Shown here in pieces: positions 1 to 8,452 of a stretch of DNA of 64,000 bases; the first letter of the stretch is position 1, and every line of letters begins with the position of its first letter. Source of the DNA: CAZSXU01 sp964610505 (lineage in GTDB: Bacteria > Arandabacterota > Arandabacteria > JAGLYR01); the NCBI GenBank assembly GCA_964610505.1, contig CAZSXU010000023.1, positions 1 through 64,000 on the forward strand. The letters run 5' to 3'. The notes under the pieces are model-generated. The model did not search any database. It saw nothing but the letters and a program-made list of their open reading frames with translations, and was not told the origin of the DNA. A program made the translations under genes and the position numbers.

Positions 1-650
1 AGTGCCGAGAGGGCGAGATCTTCGGGCTTCTCGGACCCAACGGCGCAGGCAAGACGACCACGCTGCGTGTCCTGGCGACTTCGCTCCGCCCCACCTCGGG
101 AACCGCAATCATCGACGGCATCGATGTTTGCGCCGAACCCGAGAAGGTCCGTGGCCGGATTGGGTTCTTGTCCGGCAACACGGGACTCTATGGGAGGCTC
201 TCGGCCCGGGAGATGGTGACCTACTTCGGGGAGCTGTACGGCATGAAAAAAGATGCCATCGCAAGGCGGGTCGACGAGCTTTTCTCCATGCTCCAGATGC
301 ACGACTTCGCGGACACGCGGAACGACAAACTGTCCACCGGCATGAAACAGAAGGTCTCCATTGTCCGCTCAGTCATTCACGACCCCCCGGTCATGGTGTT
401 CGATGAACCGACAACGGGCCTCGACGTGATGTCCTCCCGGACCATCATCGACTTCATCCGGCGTTGCCGGGATGATGACAAGTGTGTGATCTTTTCGACT
501 CACATCATGAGCGAGGCGCGGCGGCTCTGCGATCGCGCAGCCATCATCCACAAGGGGCGTATCTTCGCGGACGGAACGGTTTCCGAAATTATGAGGCTCG
601 GGGAACGGGATACCCTCGAGGATGCCTTCATTCAGATCGTCGGGGAGTAG
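1..650 (+). CDS. ABC transporter ATP-binding protein, NatA-like (5' end outside window)
   Basis: This is the nucleotide-binding subunit of an ABC-2 type exporter, which hydrolyses ATP at the cytoplasmic face of the membrane. The reading frame is open at base 3 and lacks its start; the first visible residues carry the Walker A motif GPNGAGKTT. Further on are the signature segment LSTGMKQK (the variant of LSGGQ typical of NatA-type sodium exporters), Walker B with the catalytic Glu (VMVFDEPTTGLD) and the H-loop (FSTHIMSEA). About 20-30 N-terminal residues are probably missing. The stop lies 2 bases before the permease start, so the two genes are almost certainly co-transcribed and act as one exporter. 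The substrate is unknown; sodium or a hydrophobic compound is a guess from the family. Confidence 0.93.
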   Translation, partial: CREGEIFGLLGPNGAGKTTTLRVLATSLRPTSGTAIIDGIDVCAEPEKVRGRIGFLSGNTGLYGRLSAREMVTYFGELYGMKKDAIARRVDELFSMLQMHDFADTRNDKLSTGMKQKVSIVRSVIHDPPVMVFDEPTTGLDVMSSRTIIDFIRRCRDDDKCVIFSTHIMSEARRLCDRAAIIHKGRIFADGTVSEIMRLGERDTLEDAFIQIVGE

Positions 651-652
651 CG

Positions 653-1879
653 ATGCGGGCTAAGACAGTGCGAGCCGTGTTCAGAAAGGAAATGACGGAT
701 ACGTTGCGAGACCGGCGCACGCTGATATCGATGGTGGCCGTGCCGATGCTGGTCATTCCTCTCCTCATGATCCTCACCTCGAAGCTGCTGATCTCTCAGG
801 TTACGAAGGCGGCGAAAGAGACGTCCGACATTGTGCTTGTCGGTCACGGGTTCCTTCCCGGCGAGCTCGAGGGAGTTCTACGAGCGGCGGAGGGAATCTC
901 GGTTCGCCCGGCGCCGGACGATACGGAGAAGGATGCGCTCATCGAGCAGCTGAAGGAGGGTGCGTTCGACCTGCTCGTCGTCATCCCGCGTGGTTTTGGC
1001 GAGGCCCTCGCCGGTGAGACGCCTGTCGAGATCCGGATCTTCTACGACGACGCTGAATTCGAATCAGAACTGGCCCTCGAGAAATTCGAACCCGTCCTGG
1101 AGTCCTACCGGGAAGATCTGGTTTCACGACGCCTCGAGCGGCGCGGGATCCCGGACGACGTCATTGAGCCTTTCGAGGCGGTCCAGACGGACGTGGCGTC
1201 CGCCGAGAAACGGATCGGAGAGAGAATCGGCGGCCTTCTCCCCTACATGGTCATTCTCATGTGCTTCATGGGCGCCATGTACCCGGCGATCGACCTCGCC
1301 GCGGGGGAAAAGGAGCGAGGCACGCTCGAGACGCTCCTCGTCTCCCCCGCTTCGAGAGGGGAATTCGTCATCGGAAAGTACCTCGTCATTTTCACGGCGG
1401 GGATCATCGCGGCCGTCCTGTCCATGGTGAGCATGGCTCTCTCTGCACGATACATGGTCGGTATGATCGGGGACGCGGTCGGAGACGGAGCGCCCGCCTT
1501 TGCGCTGCAGATGGGTGCCTCGACGCTCCTGCCCGTCTTTATGATTGTTCTTCCCATGGCCGGTCTCTTCGGCGCGGCCCTGTTATCGATTTCGATCTTC
1601 GCCCGAAACTTCAAAGAGGCCCAGAATTACATCACCGCCTGCATGATGCTGATTCTGTTCCCGGCCTTCATCTCCTTCCTGCCCGGGCTCAAGATGAACT
1701 ACCGAATGGCGCTCATCCCCATAGTCAATGCTTCCCTCATCATCAAGGACAGCGCGTTCGGGGCGGTTGAATGGCGGTACGTGGTCGTGGCGTGTCTCTC
1801 TTCCGTCGTGCTCGCCGCGGCGGGTCTGGTCTTCGCGAAGAAGTGGTTCGAGAGGGAGTCGGTGATCTTTCGGATGTAG
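653..1879 (+). CDS. ABC-2 type transporter permease, NatB-like
   Basis: Predicted membrane subunit of 408 residues, partner of the preceding ATPase. An N-terminal cytoplasmic stretch is followed by a first membrane segment (about residues 22-42), a large extracytoplasmic domain (about 45-195), and five further hydrophobic segments in the C-terminal half. The conserved ABC-2 segment AAGEKERGTLETLLVSP (about 220-236) is present, as in the NatB/CcmB-like family. The ATG at 653 is chosen because it starts 2 bases after the ATPase stop and opens a typical amphipathic N-terminus (MRAKTVRAVFRKE). Function is export powered by the neighbouring NatA-like protein; direction and substrate are inferred from family only. 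Confidence 0.9.
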   Translation: MRAKTVRAVFRKEMTDTLRDRRTLISMVAVPMLVIPLLMILTSKLLISQVTKAAKETSDIVLVGHGFLPGELEGVLRAAEGISVRPAPDDTEKDALIEQLKEGAFDLLVVIPRGFGEALAGETPVEIRIFYDDAEFESELALEKFEPVLESYREDLVSRRLERRGIPDDVIEPFEAVQTDVASAEKRIGERIGGLLPYMVILMCFMGAMYPAIDLAAGEKERGTLETLLVSPASRGEFVIGKYLVIFTAGIIAAVLSMVSMALSARYMVGMIGDAVGDGAPAFALQMGASTLLPVFMIVLPMAGLFGAALLSISIFARNFKEAQNYITACMMLILFPAFISFLPGLKMNYRMALIPIVNASLIIKDSAFGAVEWRYVVVACLSSVVLAAAGLVFAKKWFERESVIFRM

Positions 1880-2236
1880 GGGCACGCTTTCGAACGCCAC
1901 CGCCGGCGACTCGCCGTCCGCCCGTGCCGAACCCCCGAGGGAACGGTGTTGACGAGCCTCCCGTGGGTTCCTCAAGACGGCTTGGCGTACGCCTTCGGGC
2001 CGTCTTGAGGAACCCGAGCCCTCGAGAAACGGGGGCCGCTATCACACGGACTGCGATGCCGCTGCTCATCATCCGTCTCCGCGGGCCCGCGACTCTGCGG
2101 ATCGCAGGGCACCCGGGTCAGAACGTTCCGACGGCGAGACACGTGCAGCCGTGCTTTATTCACAGCGGTATCAACCTCGCAGAGTTCCTCCCGGGGTTAG
2201 AGTTTGTTTGCTCGAATCCACGGGGTGTCTTCACTC
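1880..2236. other. Intergenic region, no gene apart from a long hairpin
   Basis: No reading frame here has a ribosome binding site or recognisable protein family. The only structure seen is the 1965-2015 inverted repeat, annotated separately. Confidence 0.6.
1965..2015. terminator. 16-bp perfect hairpin downstream of the ABC exporter
   Basis: The arms 1965-1980 and 2000-2015 are perfect inverted repeats of 16 bp. C1981-G1999 and wobble pairs extend the stem, and the loop holds a second palindrome, GGCGTACGCC (1984-1993). It sits 86 bases after the permease stop and lacks a T tract. A transcription terminator or mRNA 3'-end stabiliser for the exporter is the simplest reading; a protein-binding palindrome is the alternative. 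Confidence 0.5.
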
Positions 2237-2380
2237 TCACGGACCGCCTTCGGGCCTTCTGCCATCGGGGGTCGCCTCCCAGAGGCCGTCGTCACAGTTG
2301 CCGATGCCGCAGAACATCCCCACCAGAACGGCGAACCCCAGGTACGCGGCAAGGCCCACGAGAACCAGTGCCCATTTCAT
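2237..2380 (-). CDS. Small membrane protein of 47 residues
   Basis: A short gene below usual length cut-offs. The start at 2380 is supported by a Shine-Dalgarno GGAGGT 7 bases upstream. The product starts MKWALVLVGLAAYLGFAVLV, a single clean hydrophobic helix (about residues 3-24), followed by the segment FCGIGNCDDG and a charged, Gly/Pro-rich tail ending at a TGA at 2237. It has no detectable family by eye. Being one membrane helix plus a short soluble tail with two Cys, it could be a small envelope protein. It stands alone between the ABC exporter and the HtrA-like gene. Confidence is moderate because only the binding site and the hydrophobic profile support it. Confidence 0.6.
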   Translation of the reverse strand: MKWALVLVGLAAYLGFAVLVGMFCGIGNCDDGLWEATPDGRRPEGGP

Positions 2381-2883
2381 GGCTGCCACCTCCATTCAGG
2401 CGAGCAACATGAAACACGTTCTCTGGCGCCCAGGGCATTTGGCGGACTCGCGGACCATCCTATCCATTTCGACACTTGGACGGCAAGAAGAAAAAGAAGT
2501 CTTTTTTGTCTCGGGGAATCTCGCCCGAGAACACTCGCCCGCGCTCTCCATCATTTCGCTCGAGTGCGATGCCCTCGGCACTGAAACGTCATGGCGGCGG
2601 CCCGATTCGCGACCGGCTGCCAATGTTCGACGATCGCGGGCGCACAGGTGAACCCGGCCGCTCGACCGGCCACAAACGAGCGGAAGCGGGGTGATCCACA
2701 TCCAGGTGTCGAGCAGACCCCCGAGGCCGTCGTCCGCAATACGAGGATGCTCACTGGAGACAACACTCCGACCATGTTACGGACGCTACCGAAGCAACTT
2801 AAGAGGGTTAATTGATGTTATATGGAAGATCGGGAGATCGACTCTGATGGGGGGCCGCCGTAGAACGTTTGTGAGTCATCAGG
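2381..2883. other. Intergenic region, nothing recognised
   Basis: About 500 bases without a supported gene. Open frames in this stretch have neither ribosome binding sites nor protein-like composition. Two AT-richer patches (about 2484-2512 and 2786-2830) could be promoter or terminator material, but no convincing -35/-10 pair or stable stem was found. Confidence 0.5.
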
Positions 2884-4134
2884 CTAGCGTTCGAGGTCTT
2901 CGATCTCGCGTTCCAGATCGGAGAGCCGCGCCTTGAGGATCTCCACCTCGTTCGCGAGCTCCTCCCGCCGGGCGGCGGATTCCAAGGGCGGCGCGTTCGT
3001 GCCGGGCTCCAACCCAACACAGGTGGAAAGATCCGCCAGATGCTCCGCCGAGTTCCCGATCCGCACTGCAATCTCCCGGCGATCGCCGGCCCTGAGGAAA
3101 GTCAGCCGGCGCGTGTTTCCCGGGACAGTTTCTACGATCCACCGGTGGAGTTCCCGAAGATCCGACACGGCATTGCCATCGACCGTGAGAATCACATCTC
3201 CCGCAACCAGTCCGGCCAGAGCGGCGGGGCCGTCTTTCACGACCTCCATGACGTAGGCGCCCAGGCCGACGTCCAATCCCAGGGACGCCGCAAGAGGATG
3301 AGTTAGCGACTGGATCTGAACTCCGAGGTAACCGCGATCAATCGGACCTTTCTCGATCAACTGCCAAGCCGCCGTCAGGGCCTCGTTCATGGGAATCGCG
3401 ATCCCTTCCACGTAGTTGGAGAGAGCCGCGCGTCGCCGCGTCTTGGGCGTCCGCCGCACGATGCCGCCAGATCCGTCCAGGGTCGCCGAAACCATCCCGA
3501 CGGCCACCCCTCTCTCGTCGAGCAGGACGGCTCCCGTGTCACCGGGACGGATCGGCGCAAATACTCGGAGCACTTCCCCGCCCCACTCGGGCCGCGTCGG
3601 GACCCGTCCGGTCACCACCCCAAGGCAGGCCACCGGCCCCGAACCGTAGTCGGAGCCCAGCATCGTCACCCACGCTCCGGCCGCCAGGCTGTCGGAGTCC
3701 CCCATGGGCACTCCCGGCACCATCCCTCCAGGCACCTGGATCACCGCCACGTCCCACAGGGGATCCACGCCAATCACGTGTCCAAGGAGCGGCCCACCCG
3801 ATACCGGAACCACCGTCACGTTGCGCGCCGCTTCCACTACGCTCGAGGTGGTAAGCACGTATCCCGCCGCGTCCAGGGCGATTCCACAACCGACCAACCG
3901 CCGCGCCCGACCGGGCGCCTTTGTTCGATCGCCGCCCCCTTGGGGTTCTGAGATGATCAGGACAAAAGAGCGCTCGGCCGCCGCGAGGGTCTCCCCCATG
4001 TGCTCAACCGGGTGGACAGACTCACCGAGCGCCGGCGGCGCCATGATCCATCCCACCAGCGCAGAGATAAGAACGAGGGGCGGAATCCCCGTCCCTCGTG
4101 TCCTATGTGTGATGTCCCTCAGCATCCGCTTCAT
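2884..4134 (-). CDS. HtrA/DegP-like trypsin-fold protein with PDZ domain, catalytic His and Ser missing
   Basis: Exported 416-residue protein: signal peptide (about 15-37), chymotrypsin-like domain (about 55-260), one PDZ domain (about 265-360), and a charged coiled-coil tail (about 385-416). The HtrA block that normally reads TNNHVV is TTSSVV (residues 95-100), so the catalytic His is Ser98. The active-site GNSGG is GDTGA (198-202), so Ser is replaced by Thr200. Asp128 of the triad is kept in LWDVAV. The fold is therefore HtrA, but proteolysis is unlikely. The PDZ block (YLGVQIQSLT, GPAALAGLVAGDVI) looks intact. It lies 61 bases downstream of the anti-sigma gene in the same direction, as mucD or degS-type genes often follow sigma-E systems, which suggests a substrate-sensing or scaffolding role in envelope stress. 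Confidence 0.85.
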   Translation of the reverse strand: MKRMLRDITHRTRGTGIPPLVLISALVGWIMAPPALGESVHPVEHMGETLAAAERSFVLIISEPQGGGDRTKAPGRARRLVGCGIALDAAGYVLTTSSVVEAARNVTVVPVSGGPLLGHVIGVDPLWDVAVIQVPGGMVPGVPMGDSDSLAAGAWVTMLGSDYGSGPVACLGVVTGRVPTRPEWGGEVLRVFAPIRPGDTGAVLLDERGVAVGMVSATLDGSGGIVRRTPKTRRRAALSNYVEGIAIPMNEALTAAWQLIEKGPIDRGYLGVQIQSLTHPLAASLGLDVGLGAYVMEVVKDGPAALAGLVAGDVILTVDGNAVSDLRELHRWIVETVPGNTRRLTFLRAGDRREIAVRIGNSAEHLADLSTCVGLEPGTNAPPLESAARREELANEVEILKARLSDLEREIEDLER

Positions 4135-4195
4135 TTCCGTGCAACGCCGAGCCTGTGGCGCCCTTCCGGCAATCCACGGGCGCGGACATTTCGGT

Positions 4196-4828
4196 CTAGA
4201 ACGCCCGCATCGGGGGCGCGTTGGGATCGTGGCTCACCCTTCGAATGACAAACTCCGGCTCCACCCCGGCCGTATCGATCATACCCTCGAATCCCGAAAA
4301 CTCTCTTTCGAGACGCCCCGATCGGGTTCTCGCCCACGCCGGGACATCCCATCCGGTCTCCGCTCCCCCGCTGCCAACGAGATCCATCGAAGGAGAATCA
4401 GGGTTTCGCACGACCGGCGGCGCAGCGAATTCACCCGTGGCATCCACCGCAACGGAGGACCGTGTCGGGCCTTCGCCCGGTCCCAAGACTCCACCGACCA
4501 AGAGAATGCCGAAAACCACCGAGGCCGCGGCCGCGGCGCCCACCAGCTTGGGCCACAGCGCACCGCCCGTCAGGCCCTGCCAGGCCCTGTACCAGCCGGA
4601 CTCCGGAACGTCCTCGTGAATTCGCCGCCAGAGATCGGCCTCGAAATTCGGCGATGCTTCGATCCTCTCCAGCTTCTTCAGAGCTCCCAGGCTCGCTCGA
4701 AAGCGTTCCCACGCTTTTGCACACTCGGGGCAGGACCGCAGATGCGCCATCAGAACCCGAGCCCTCTTGGCGTCCAGCCCCTGGTCGAGAAACGACCCGA
4801 ACCACGATTGTGCTCTTCGACAGTTCAT
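4196..4828 (-). CDS. Anti-sigma factor with zinc-finger ASD and one membrane helix
   Basis: A 210-residue membrane anti-sigma factor. The N-terminus carries a putative zinc-binding anti-sigma domain: Cys3 and H29-x3-C33-x2-C36 (segment HLRSCPEC), the signature of ZAS/zf-HC2 proteins that hold an ECF sigma factor at the membrane. A single hydrophobic helix lies at about residues 94-113 (KLVGAAAAASVVFGILLVGG) and the remaining ~95 residues are expected in the periplasm. The start at 4828 has a strong ribosome binding site (GAGGGGGT). The gene starts 29 bases after the sigma factor stop and is almost certainly co-transcribed with it. The periplasmic part has no recognised domain, so the signal it senses is unknown. 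Confidence 0.88.
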   Translation of the reverse strand: MNCRRAQSWFGSFLDQGLDAKRARVLMAHLRSCPECAKAWERFRASLGALKKLERIEASPNFEADLWRRIHEDVPESGWYRAWQGLTGGALWPKLVGAAAAASVVFGILLVGGVLGPGEGPTRSSVAVDATGEFAAPPVVRNPDSPSMDLVGSGGAETGWDVPAWARTRSGRLEREFSGFEGMIDTAGVEPEFVIRRVSHDPNAPPMRAF

Positions 4829-4857
4829 GTGCGCATCACCCCCTCATGCCACGACGC

Positions 4858-5499
4858 TCAGGATCGGTACTCAAATACATCCTCGAAATTCTCCTCGAGG
4901 TATTCCTTGAAACGTAACCGGGCCCGGTTGATTCTGGACTTGACCGTCCCCTTGGGAAGCTTGAGCATCTTAGCGATTTCCTCATACGCGAATCCCTCCA
5001 CGTCCCTTAGCACGAAGGGCGTCCGGAACCGGGCCGGAAGACTTCGAATGGCCTGGTCCAGCGCCACGCGCAGCTCGCTTCGCTCGATGGCACCGTCGGT
5101 TCGCACCGGCCGAACGCGCATCGGGGCGCTGTCGTCCGTTTTCAGGTTGTAGTTCTGGATGTCGTCCCACGTGATTCCCGCGCGGCGTGACCGGTTGCGA
5201 AGTTCGTTCTTCCCGAGGTTGGCCGCAATCGTATAGATCCAGGTGGAGAACTTGGCGATCCTCTTGTACCGACCCGCGTTCCGATACACCCGGATCAGGG
5301 TCTCCTGAGTCAGGTCTTCGCACGTGTCGCTGTCCCCCAGCATCCGATAGAGGAAATTCAGAATCGGCGCCTTGTATCGCTCAACCAGGATTTCAAACGC
5401 TCGATCGTTTCCCTTGTCGACGAGTCCGATCAAATCCTCGTCGGACTGGCCTCCGAGATCCTCCGGGCGCGAGGCGGTTCGAACCAGGGCAAGTTCCAT
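4858..5499 (-). CDS. ECF sigma-70 family RNA polymerase sigma factor (RpoE-like)
   Basis: A 213-residue extracytoplasmic-function sigma factor. Region 2 is visible as DRAFEILVERYKAPILNFLY and the core-binding DLTQETLIRVYRN, followed by FSTWIYTIAANL; region 4 contains LPARFRTPFVLRDVEGFAYE with the helix-turn-helix EIAKMLKLPKGTVKSRINRA. The start at 5499 (MELALVRTAS) is chosen because AAGGAG lies 9 bases upstream; a longer frame to 5625 has no ribosome binding site and would overlap the preceding lipoprotein gene. It is followed closely by its zinc-finger anti-sigma factor and the HtrA-like gene, so the three form a stress-response operon. Target promoters are not known. Confidence 0.93.
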   Translation of the reverse strand: MELALVRTASRPEDLGGQSDEDLIGLVDKGNDRAFEILVERYKAPILNFLYRMLGDSDTCEDLTQETLIRVYRNAGRYKRIAKFSTWIYTIAANLGKNELRNRSRRAGITWDDIQNYNLKTDDSAPMRVRPVRTDGAIERSELRVALDQAIRSLPARFRTPFVLRDVEGFAYEEIAKMLKLPKGTVKSRINRARLRFKEYLEENFEDVFEYRS

Positions 5500-5596
5500 C
5501 CGGTCCTTCTCCTTGTCTCCACTCCTATGACCCTTGGACCCCATGAAAGGTTCCCGAGATTCGAGTTTTTGAACCCTTCCGGCGGCGCCAGCGGAT

Positions 5597-6433
5597 TCAG
5601 CGATCCGGACGGTAGCGGCGGGCATTGGCCGGGATGTTTAGGCTGAAAGCGGAAGGATCCATGTTCCCGTTCACCTGAAATTCACTGTATGTCAACAAGA
5701 TAACGGCATCGCTCTCAGGACACTTGACCTTCACTCGCTCGGGGAAGAGAGATTCCTTGGATCCGTAGCTGAACTCGGAGGCCACGACAAGCGCCCCGGC
5801 ATCCCCCCGGATCTCCATCTTCTCGATCGAGAGTGTCTCCGGATCGAGCCACAGGATCTGGGTGCCCTCGGGCCTCGCGAGCGAAATCTCATAGGCCCCG
5901 TCTTTCCCCGGACGCACGGTCGGAGCGAGGGGCTCGCCGCCCTCGAAATTCGGAAGTCCCAACATGACTCCCCGCACCCCCGAGAGCGCCACCCAGCTCA
6001 GCTCGGGCCCCAGAAGCCCCAGATCGCCCGGTCCAGAAGCTTCCAGAACGAATCCGTAGCTCGGAGAGTAGACCACCAGCGAATCCCCGTCGGCGAACGC
6101 CGTGAGGCTCGCCTCGAAGAGTCCCAGAAAGGGTTTCGACTCCACGTCAATACGGTACCGTGCCGGCCGTTGGAACAACACTCGATGTGTGGCGTCGAAG
6201 CGCGCGCCTCCGTGCTTCACGGAAACGCGTCCGGCGACTTCGACGGTGTGTACCGTATCCACGCGCGCCAGAGCGCTATCCAGCAGGTCGCGAGTTCGAA
6301 TCTCTTCGCGCTCCGCCCAGGGCCCGGCCGGCGGCGCACATCCGGCCAGCCCGAGCGCCACGCCCAGGACGAGGAGAGCATTTCGATGGGACACTCGCGT
6401 CAGAGCGCTCAAGGCGAGTACCTTGGGCATCAT
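5597..6433 (-). CDS. Lipoprotein with LolA/LolB-like fold (DUF4292-like)
   Basis: A 278-residue predicted lipoprotein with the lipobox LGLAGC at about residues 27-32. The body alternates beta strands typical of the LolA/LolB/DUF4292 group: VEVAGRVSVKHGGARFDATH, then VLFQRPARYRIDV, a loop with LWLDPETLSIEKMEI, and a final GNMDPSAFSLNIPANARRY. Members of this group bind lipid or lipoprotein acyl chains, usually at the outer membrane. The ATG at 6433 overlaps the TGA of the upstream TPR gene by 4 bases, so translation is coupled. The pair probably works together at the outer membrane. The precise ligand is unknown and the DUF4292 assignment rests on fold pattern rather than a search. Confidence 0.7.
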   Translation of the reverse strand: MMPKVLALSALTRVSHRNALLVLGVALGLAGCAPPAGPWAEREEIRTRDLLDSALARVDTVHTVEVAGRVSVKHGGARFDATHRVLFQRPARYRIDVESKPFLGLFEASLTAFADGDSLVVYSPSYGFVLEASGPGDLGLLGPELSWVALSGVRGVMLGLPNFEGGEPLAPTVRPGKDGAYEISLARPEGTQILWLDPETLSIEKMEIRGDAGALVVASEFSYGSKESLFPERVKVKCPESDAVILLTYSEFQVNGNMDPSAFSLNIPANARRYRPDR

Positions 6434-8205
6434 CTCTCCAATTTCTCCTTAACCGAACGCAGTTCCTCCGCGAGCGCGGCGTTGTCCGGATTCATCTCGA
6501 CCGCCCTCTCCCAGGCCTCTCCGGCTTCCTCCAGACGTCCCAGCCTCAGGTACAGAGCCCCGAGATGTTCAAAGATGATGGGCTCGTCCGGCTTCATTTC
6601 GGCCGCCCGTCGAAGCGCTCTTTCGGCCGCCTCGAACTTCCCCTGGTGCGAAAAGGCCCAACCCAGGCTGTCGAGGTACGAGCCGTTCTCCGGATCCAAC
6701 TCCAGCGCGCGCGTGATGAGCTGGACCGCTTCGTCCAATCGAATCCCGCGCTCGGCATACATATAGCCGATATAGTTGTACGCGGCCGCGTTGAGCGGAT
6801 TGATCGCGATGACTCGCCGAAACAACTCGGCCGATTCTTCTATCCTGCCGAGAACTTCCAGCGACACTCCGATTTCGAAGAGGACTTCCTCGCGATCGGG
6901 CGTCAACTCCTCCGCCCTCTGCAGGTAGACCAGACCCTGCTCCGGGTCCCCGCCTCTCTGAATCGCCACGCCGAGAAGAAACGCGATCCCGCCGCTATCC
7001 GGATGCCGATCCACGCCCTCCGCCAGAATGCTTCGCGCCCGATCGAACCGGCCCTCATCGATATAGAGGGACCCCAAACCCTGGTAGACCGCCATCGATT
7101 CCGATCCGAGCGAATGCGCCGTTTCGAACGCCTCCCCGGCCGCCCCCATCTGTTCGTCCCGCCACAGAAGATAGGCCAGATGCTCCCAGACGGTCGCGTC
7201 ACCCGGGTCCATCTCCGTGATCGCCTTCCATTCCTCGAGAGCGGCGCTCGAGTTGCCCATCTGCTCCTGCAACACGGCGTGCTGTTTTCGAGAGAGGATG
7301 TCCGTACTGTCCCGCCGGACGATTTCCTCCGTCACGATGAAGGCCTGTGTCAGATCGCCCTGTTGGACGTAGAATCCCTGAAGTCGACGCCAGGAACCGA
7401 TGTCGCCGGGTCGCAGACTAACGACACGCTGGAGCGCCGCAATGGCCCGAGCCTCGTTTCCCGCCTCGGAATACGCCTGCGCCAGTTCCCTCAACGCCTG
7501 TGCGTTCTTCGGTCGTTGTTCCAGGAAGGTTTCGTAGGCTTCGATCGCCCGTTCGTAATCGCCCGCGGCCTTGTAGATGCGGCCGATCTCGATCAGCATC
7601 CCCGGAGGCAGCGACGAGCGATGCCGGATTCGTTCGAGCACCTCCATGGCCTCGTCCGCTCTTTCGTTCTGTGTCAACAGAATGCCCAGCTGAAACTGGG
7701 ACTCGAGATCCTCGGGATCGAGGACCGCCAGTCGGCGGTACTCGGCGGCCGCTTCCTCGATTCGCCCCTGGGCCCATCGCACACCGGCCAACAGCCGCGC
7801 GGCCGAGGCTCCATTTGGCTCCAGAGCAATGGCCCGCTCCGCTGCAACACCGGCGTCGGCCACGTACCCGCCCGACAACAGCATCTCTCCAAAGGCCACC
7901 CAGATCTCCGCCGCCTCGGGGTCCAGCCTCAGACTCTCCGTGAAGTGGGTGATCGCCTGTTGGTAATCGCCCTCCTGGGCGTAGAGTTCCGCCTGCACGT
8001 AGTGCGCCATGGCTTCCGGGTGGGGAACCCGGGGCGAGGGCTGGGTGTTCTCCATCGTAGCGGGCGAGGGGCGATGCGCACACCCGGCGAGCATGAGAAT
8101 CAGCAATCCGATCGCTCCGTATCCGGACACTTTGCGACGCATCTCCGGGGCACCGCCCGGGCGCCGGGTCGAGCGGGTCTGCGTATGGCGCGCATGAATC
8201 ATCAC
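6430..8205 (-). CDS. TPR-repeat lipoprotein
   Basis: A 591-residue protein made almost entirely of tetratricopeptide repeats (about 14 helical pairs between residues 65 and 585; many units keep the A-x-x-x-x-x-x-P-x-x-A-x-x-x-x-G-x spacing, for example LYAQEGDYQQAITHF and YNYIGYMYAERGIRLDEAVQ). A lipobox LMLAGC lies at about residues 37-42, so it is probably anchored in the outer or cytoplasmic membrane. The longest start (8205) is given; an internal ATG at 8142 would give a more usual 21-residue signal but has a poorly spaced GGAG. TPR solenoids act as protein-binding scaffolds; the coupled LolA-like lipoprotein downstream is a likely partner. Confidence 0.85.
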   Translation of the reverse strand: MMIHARHTQTRSTRRPGGAPEMRRKVSGYGAIGLLILMLAGCAHRPSPATMENTQPSPRVPHPEAMAHYVQAELYAQEGDYQQAITHFTESLRLDPEAAEIWVAFGEMLLSGGYVADAGVAAERAIALEPNGASAARLLAGVRWAQGRIEEAAAEYRRLAVLDPEDLESQFQLGILLTQNERADEAMEVLERIRHRSSLPPGMLIEIGRIYKAAGDYERAIEAYETFLEQRPKNAQALRELAQAYSEAGNEARAIAALQRVVSLRPGDIGSWRRLQGFYVQQGDLTQAFIVTEEIVRRDSTDILSRKQHAVLQEQMGNSSAALEEWKAITEMDPGDATVWEHLAYLLWRDEQMGAAGEAFETAHSLGSESMAVYQGLGSLYIDEGRFDRARSILAEGVDRHPDSGGIAFLLGVAIQRGGDPEQGLVYLQRAEELTPDREEVLFEIGVSLEVLGRIEESAELFRRVIAINPLNAAAYNYIGYMYAERGIRLDEAVQLITRALELDPENGSYLDSLGWAFSHQGKFEAAERALRRAAEMKPDEPIIFEHLGALYLRLGRLEEAGEAWERAVEMNPDNAALAEELRSVKEKLER

Positions 8206-8253
8206 TCGAACGCCTCAACGTGCCGATGACAGAGGGGGAATGAGATTTCCTCT

Positions 8254-8282
8254 TCGATACGTATAGCGTACAACGCGTTCAA
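8254..8282 (-). promoter_or_regulatory. Candidate sigma-70-type promoter for the TPR lipoprotein operon
   Basis: On the minus strand TTGAAC (8277-8282) is followed after 17 bases by TATCGA (8254-8259), about 50 bases upstream of the TPR gene start. The -10 is only moderately close to consensus, but the position in a divergent intergenic region is right. Confidence 0.4.
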
Positions 8283-8337
8283 AGGTTCCACAACCGAAAA
8301 CGAGAGACCCGGTTGCTCCTGTTGTGCAACGCACCGG

Positions 8338-8366
8338 TTGACATTGTCCCCGGCCGCACGTATGAT
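8338..8366 (+). promoter_or_regulatory. Near-consensus sigma-70 promoter for the envelope genes
   Basis: TTGACA (8338-8343), a 17-base spacer, and TATGAT (8361-8366) make one of the best sigma-70-like promoters in the window. Transcription would start near 8373 and leave an ~80-base leader before the lipoprotein ATG at 8453. Confidence 0.75.
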
Positions 8367-8452
8367 AGCCGCGGAAGGCGTCGTGCGGCTTCTCGGCCGT
8401 GCAGCGCCGCTCAGGAAGGCCCAACGCCGGAGTCCGCCGGAGGTCGAACGTC

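Noticed and set aside
2396..2775. Minus-strand frames upstream of the 47-residue gene
   Set aside because: No ribosome binding site, Arg/Ser/Pro-rich shadow composition, no conserved motif.
5500..5625. Longer N-terminus for the first ECF sigma factor
   Set aside because: Upstream ATGs lack ribosome binding sites and would overlap the preceding lipoprotein gene; the ATG at 5499 has AAGGAG.
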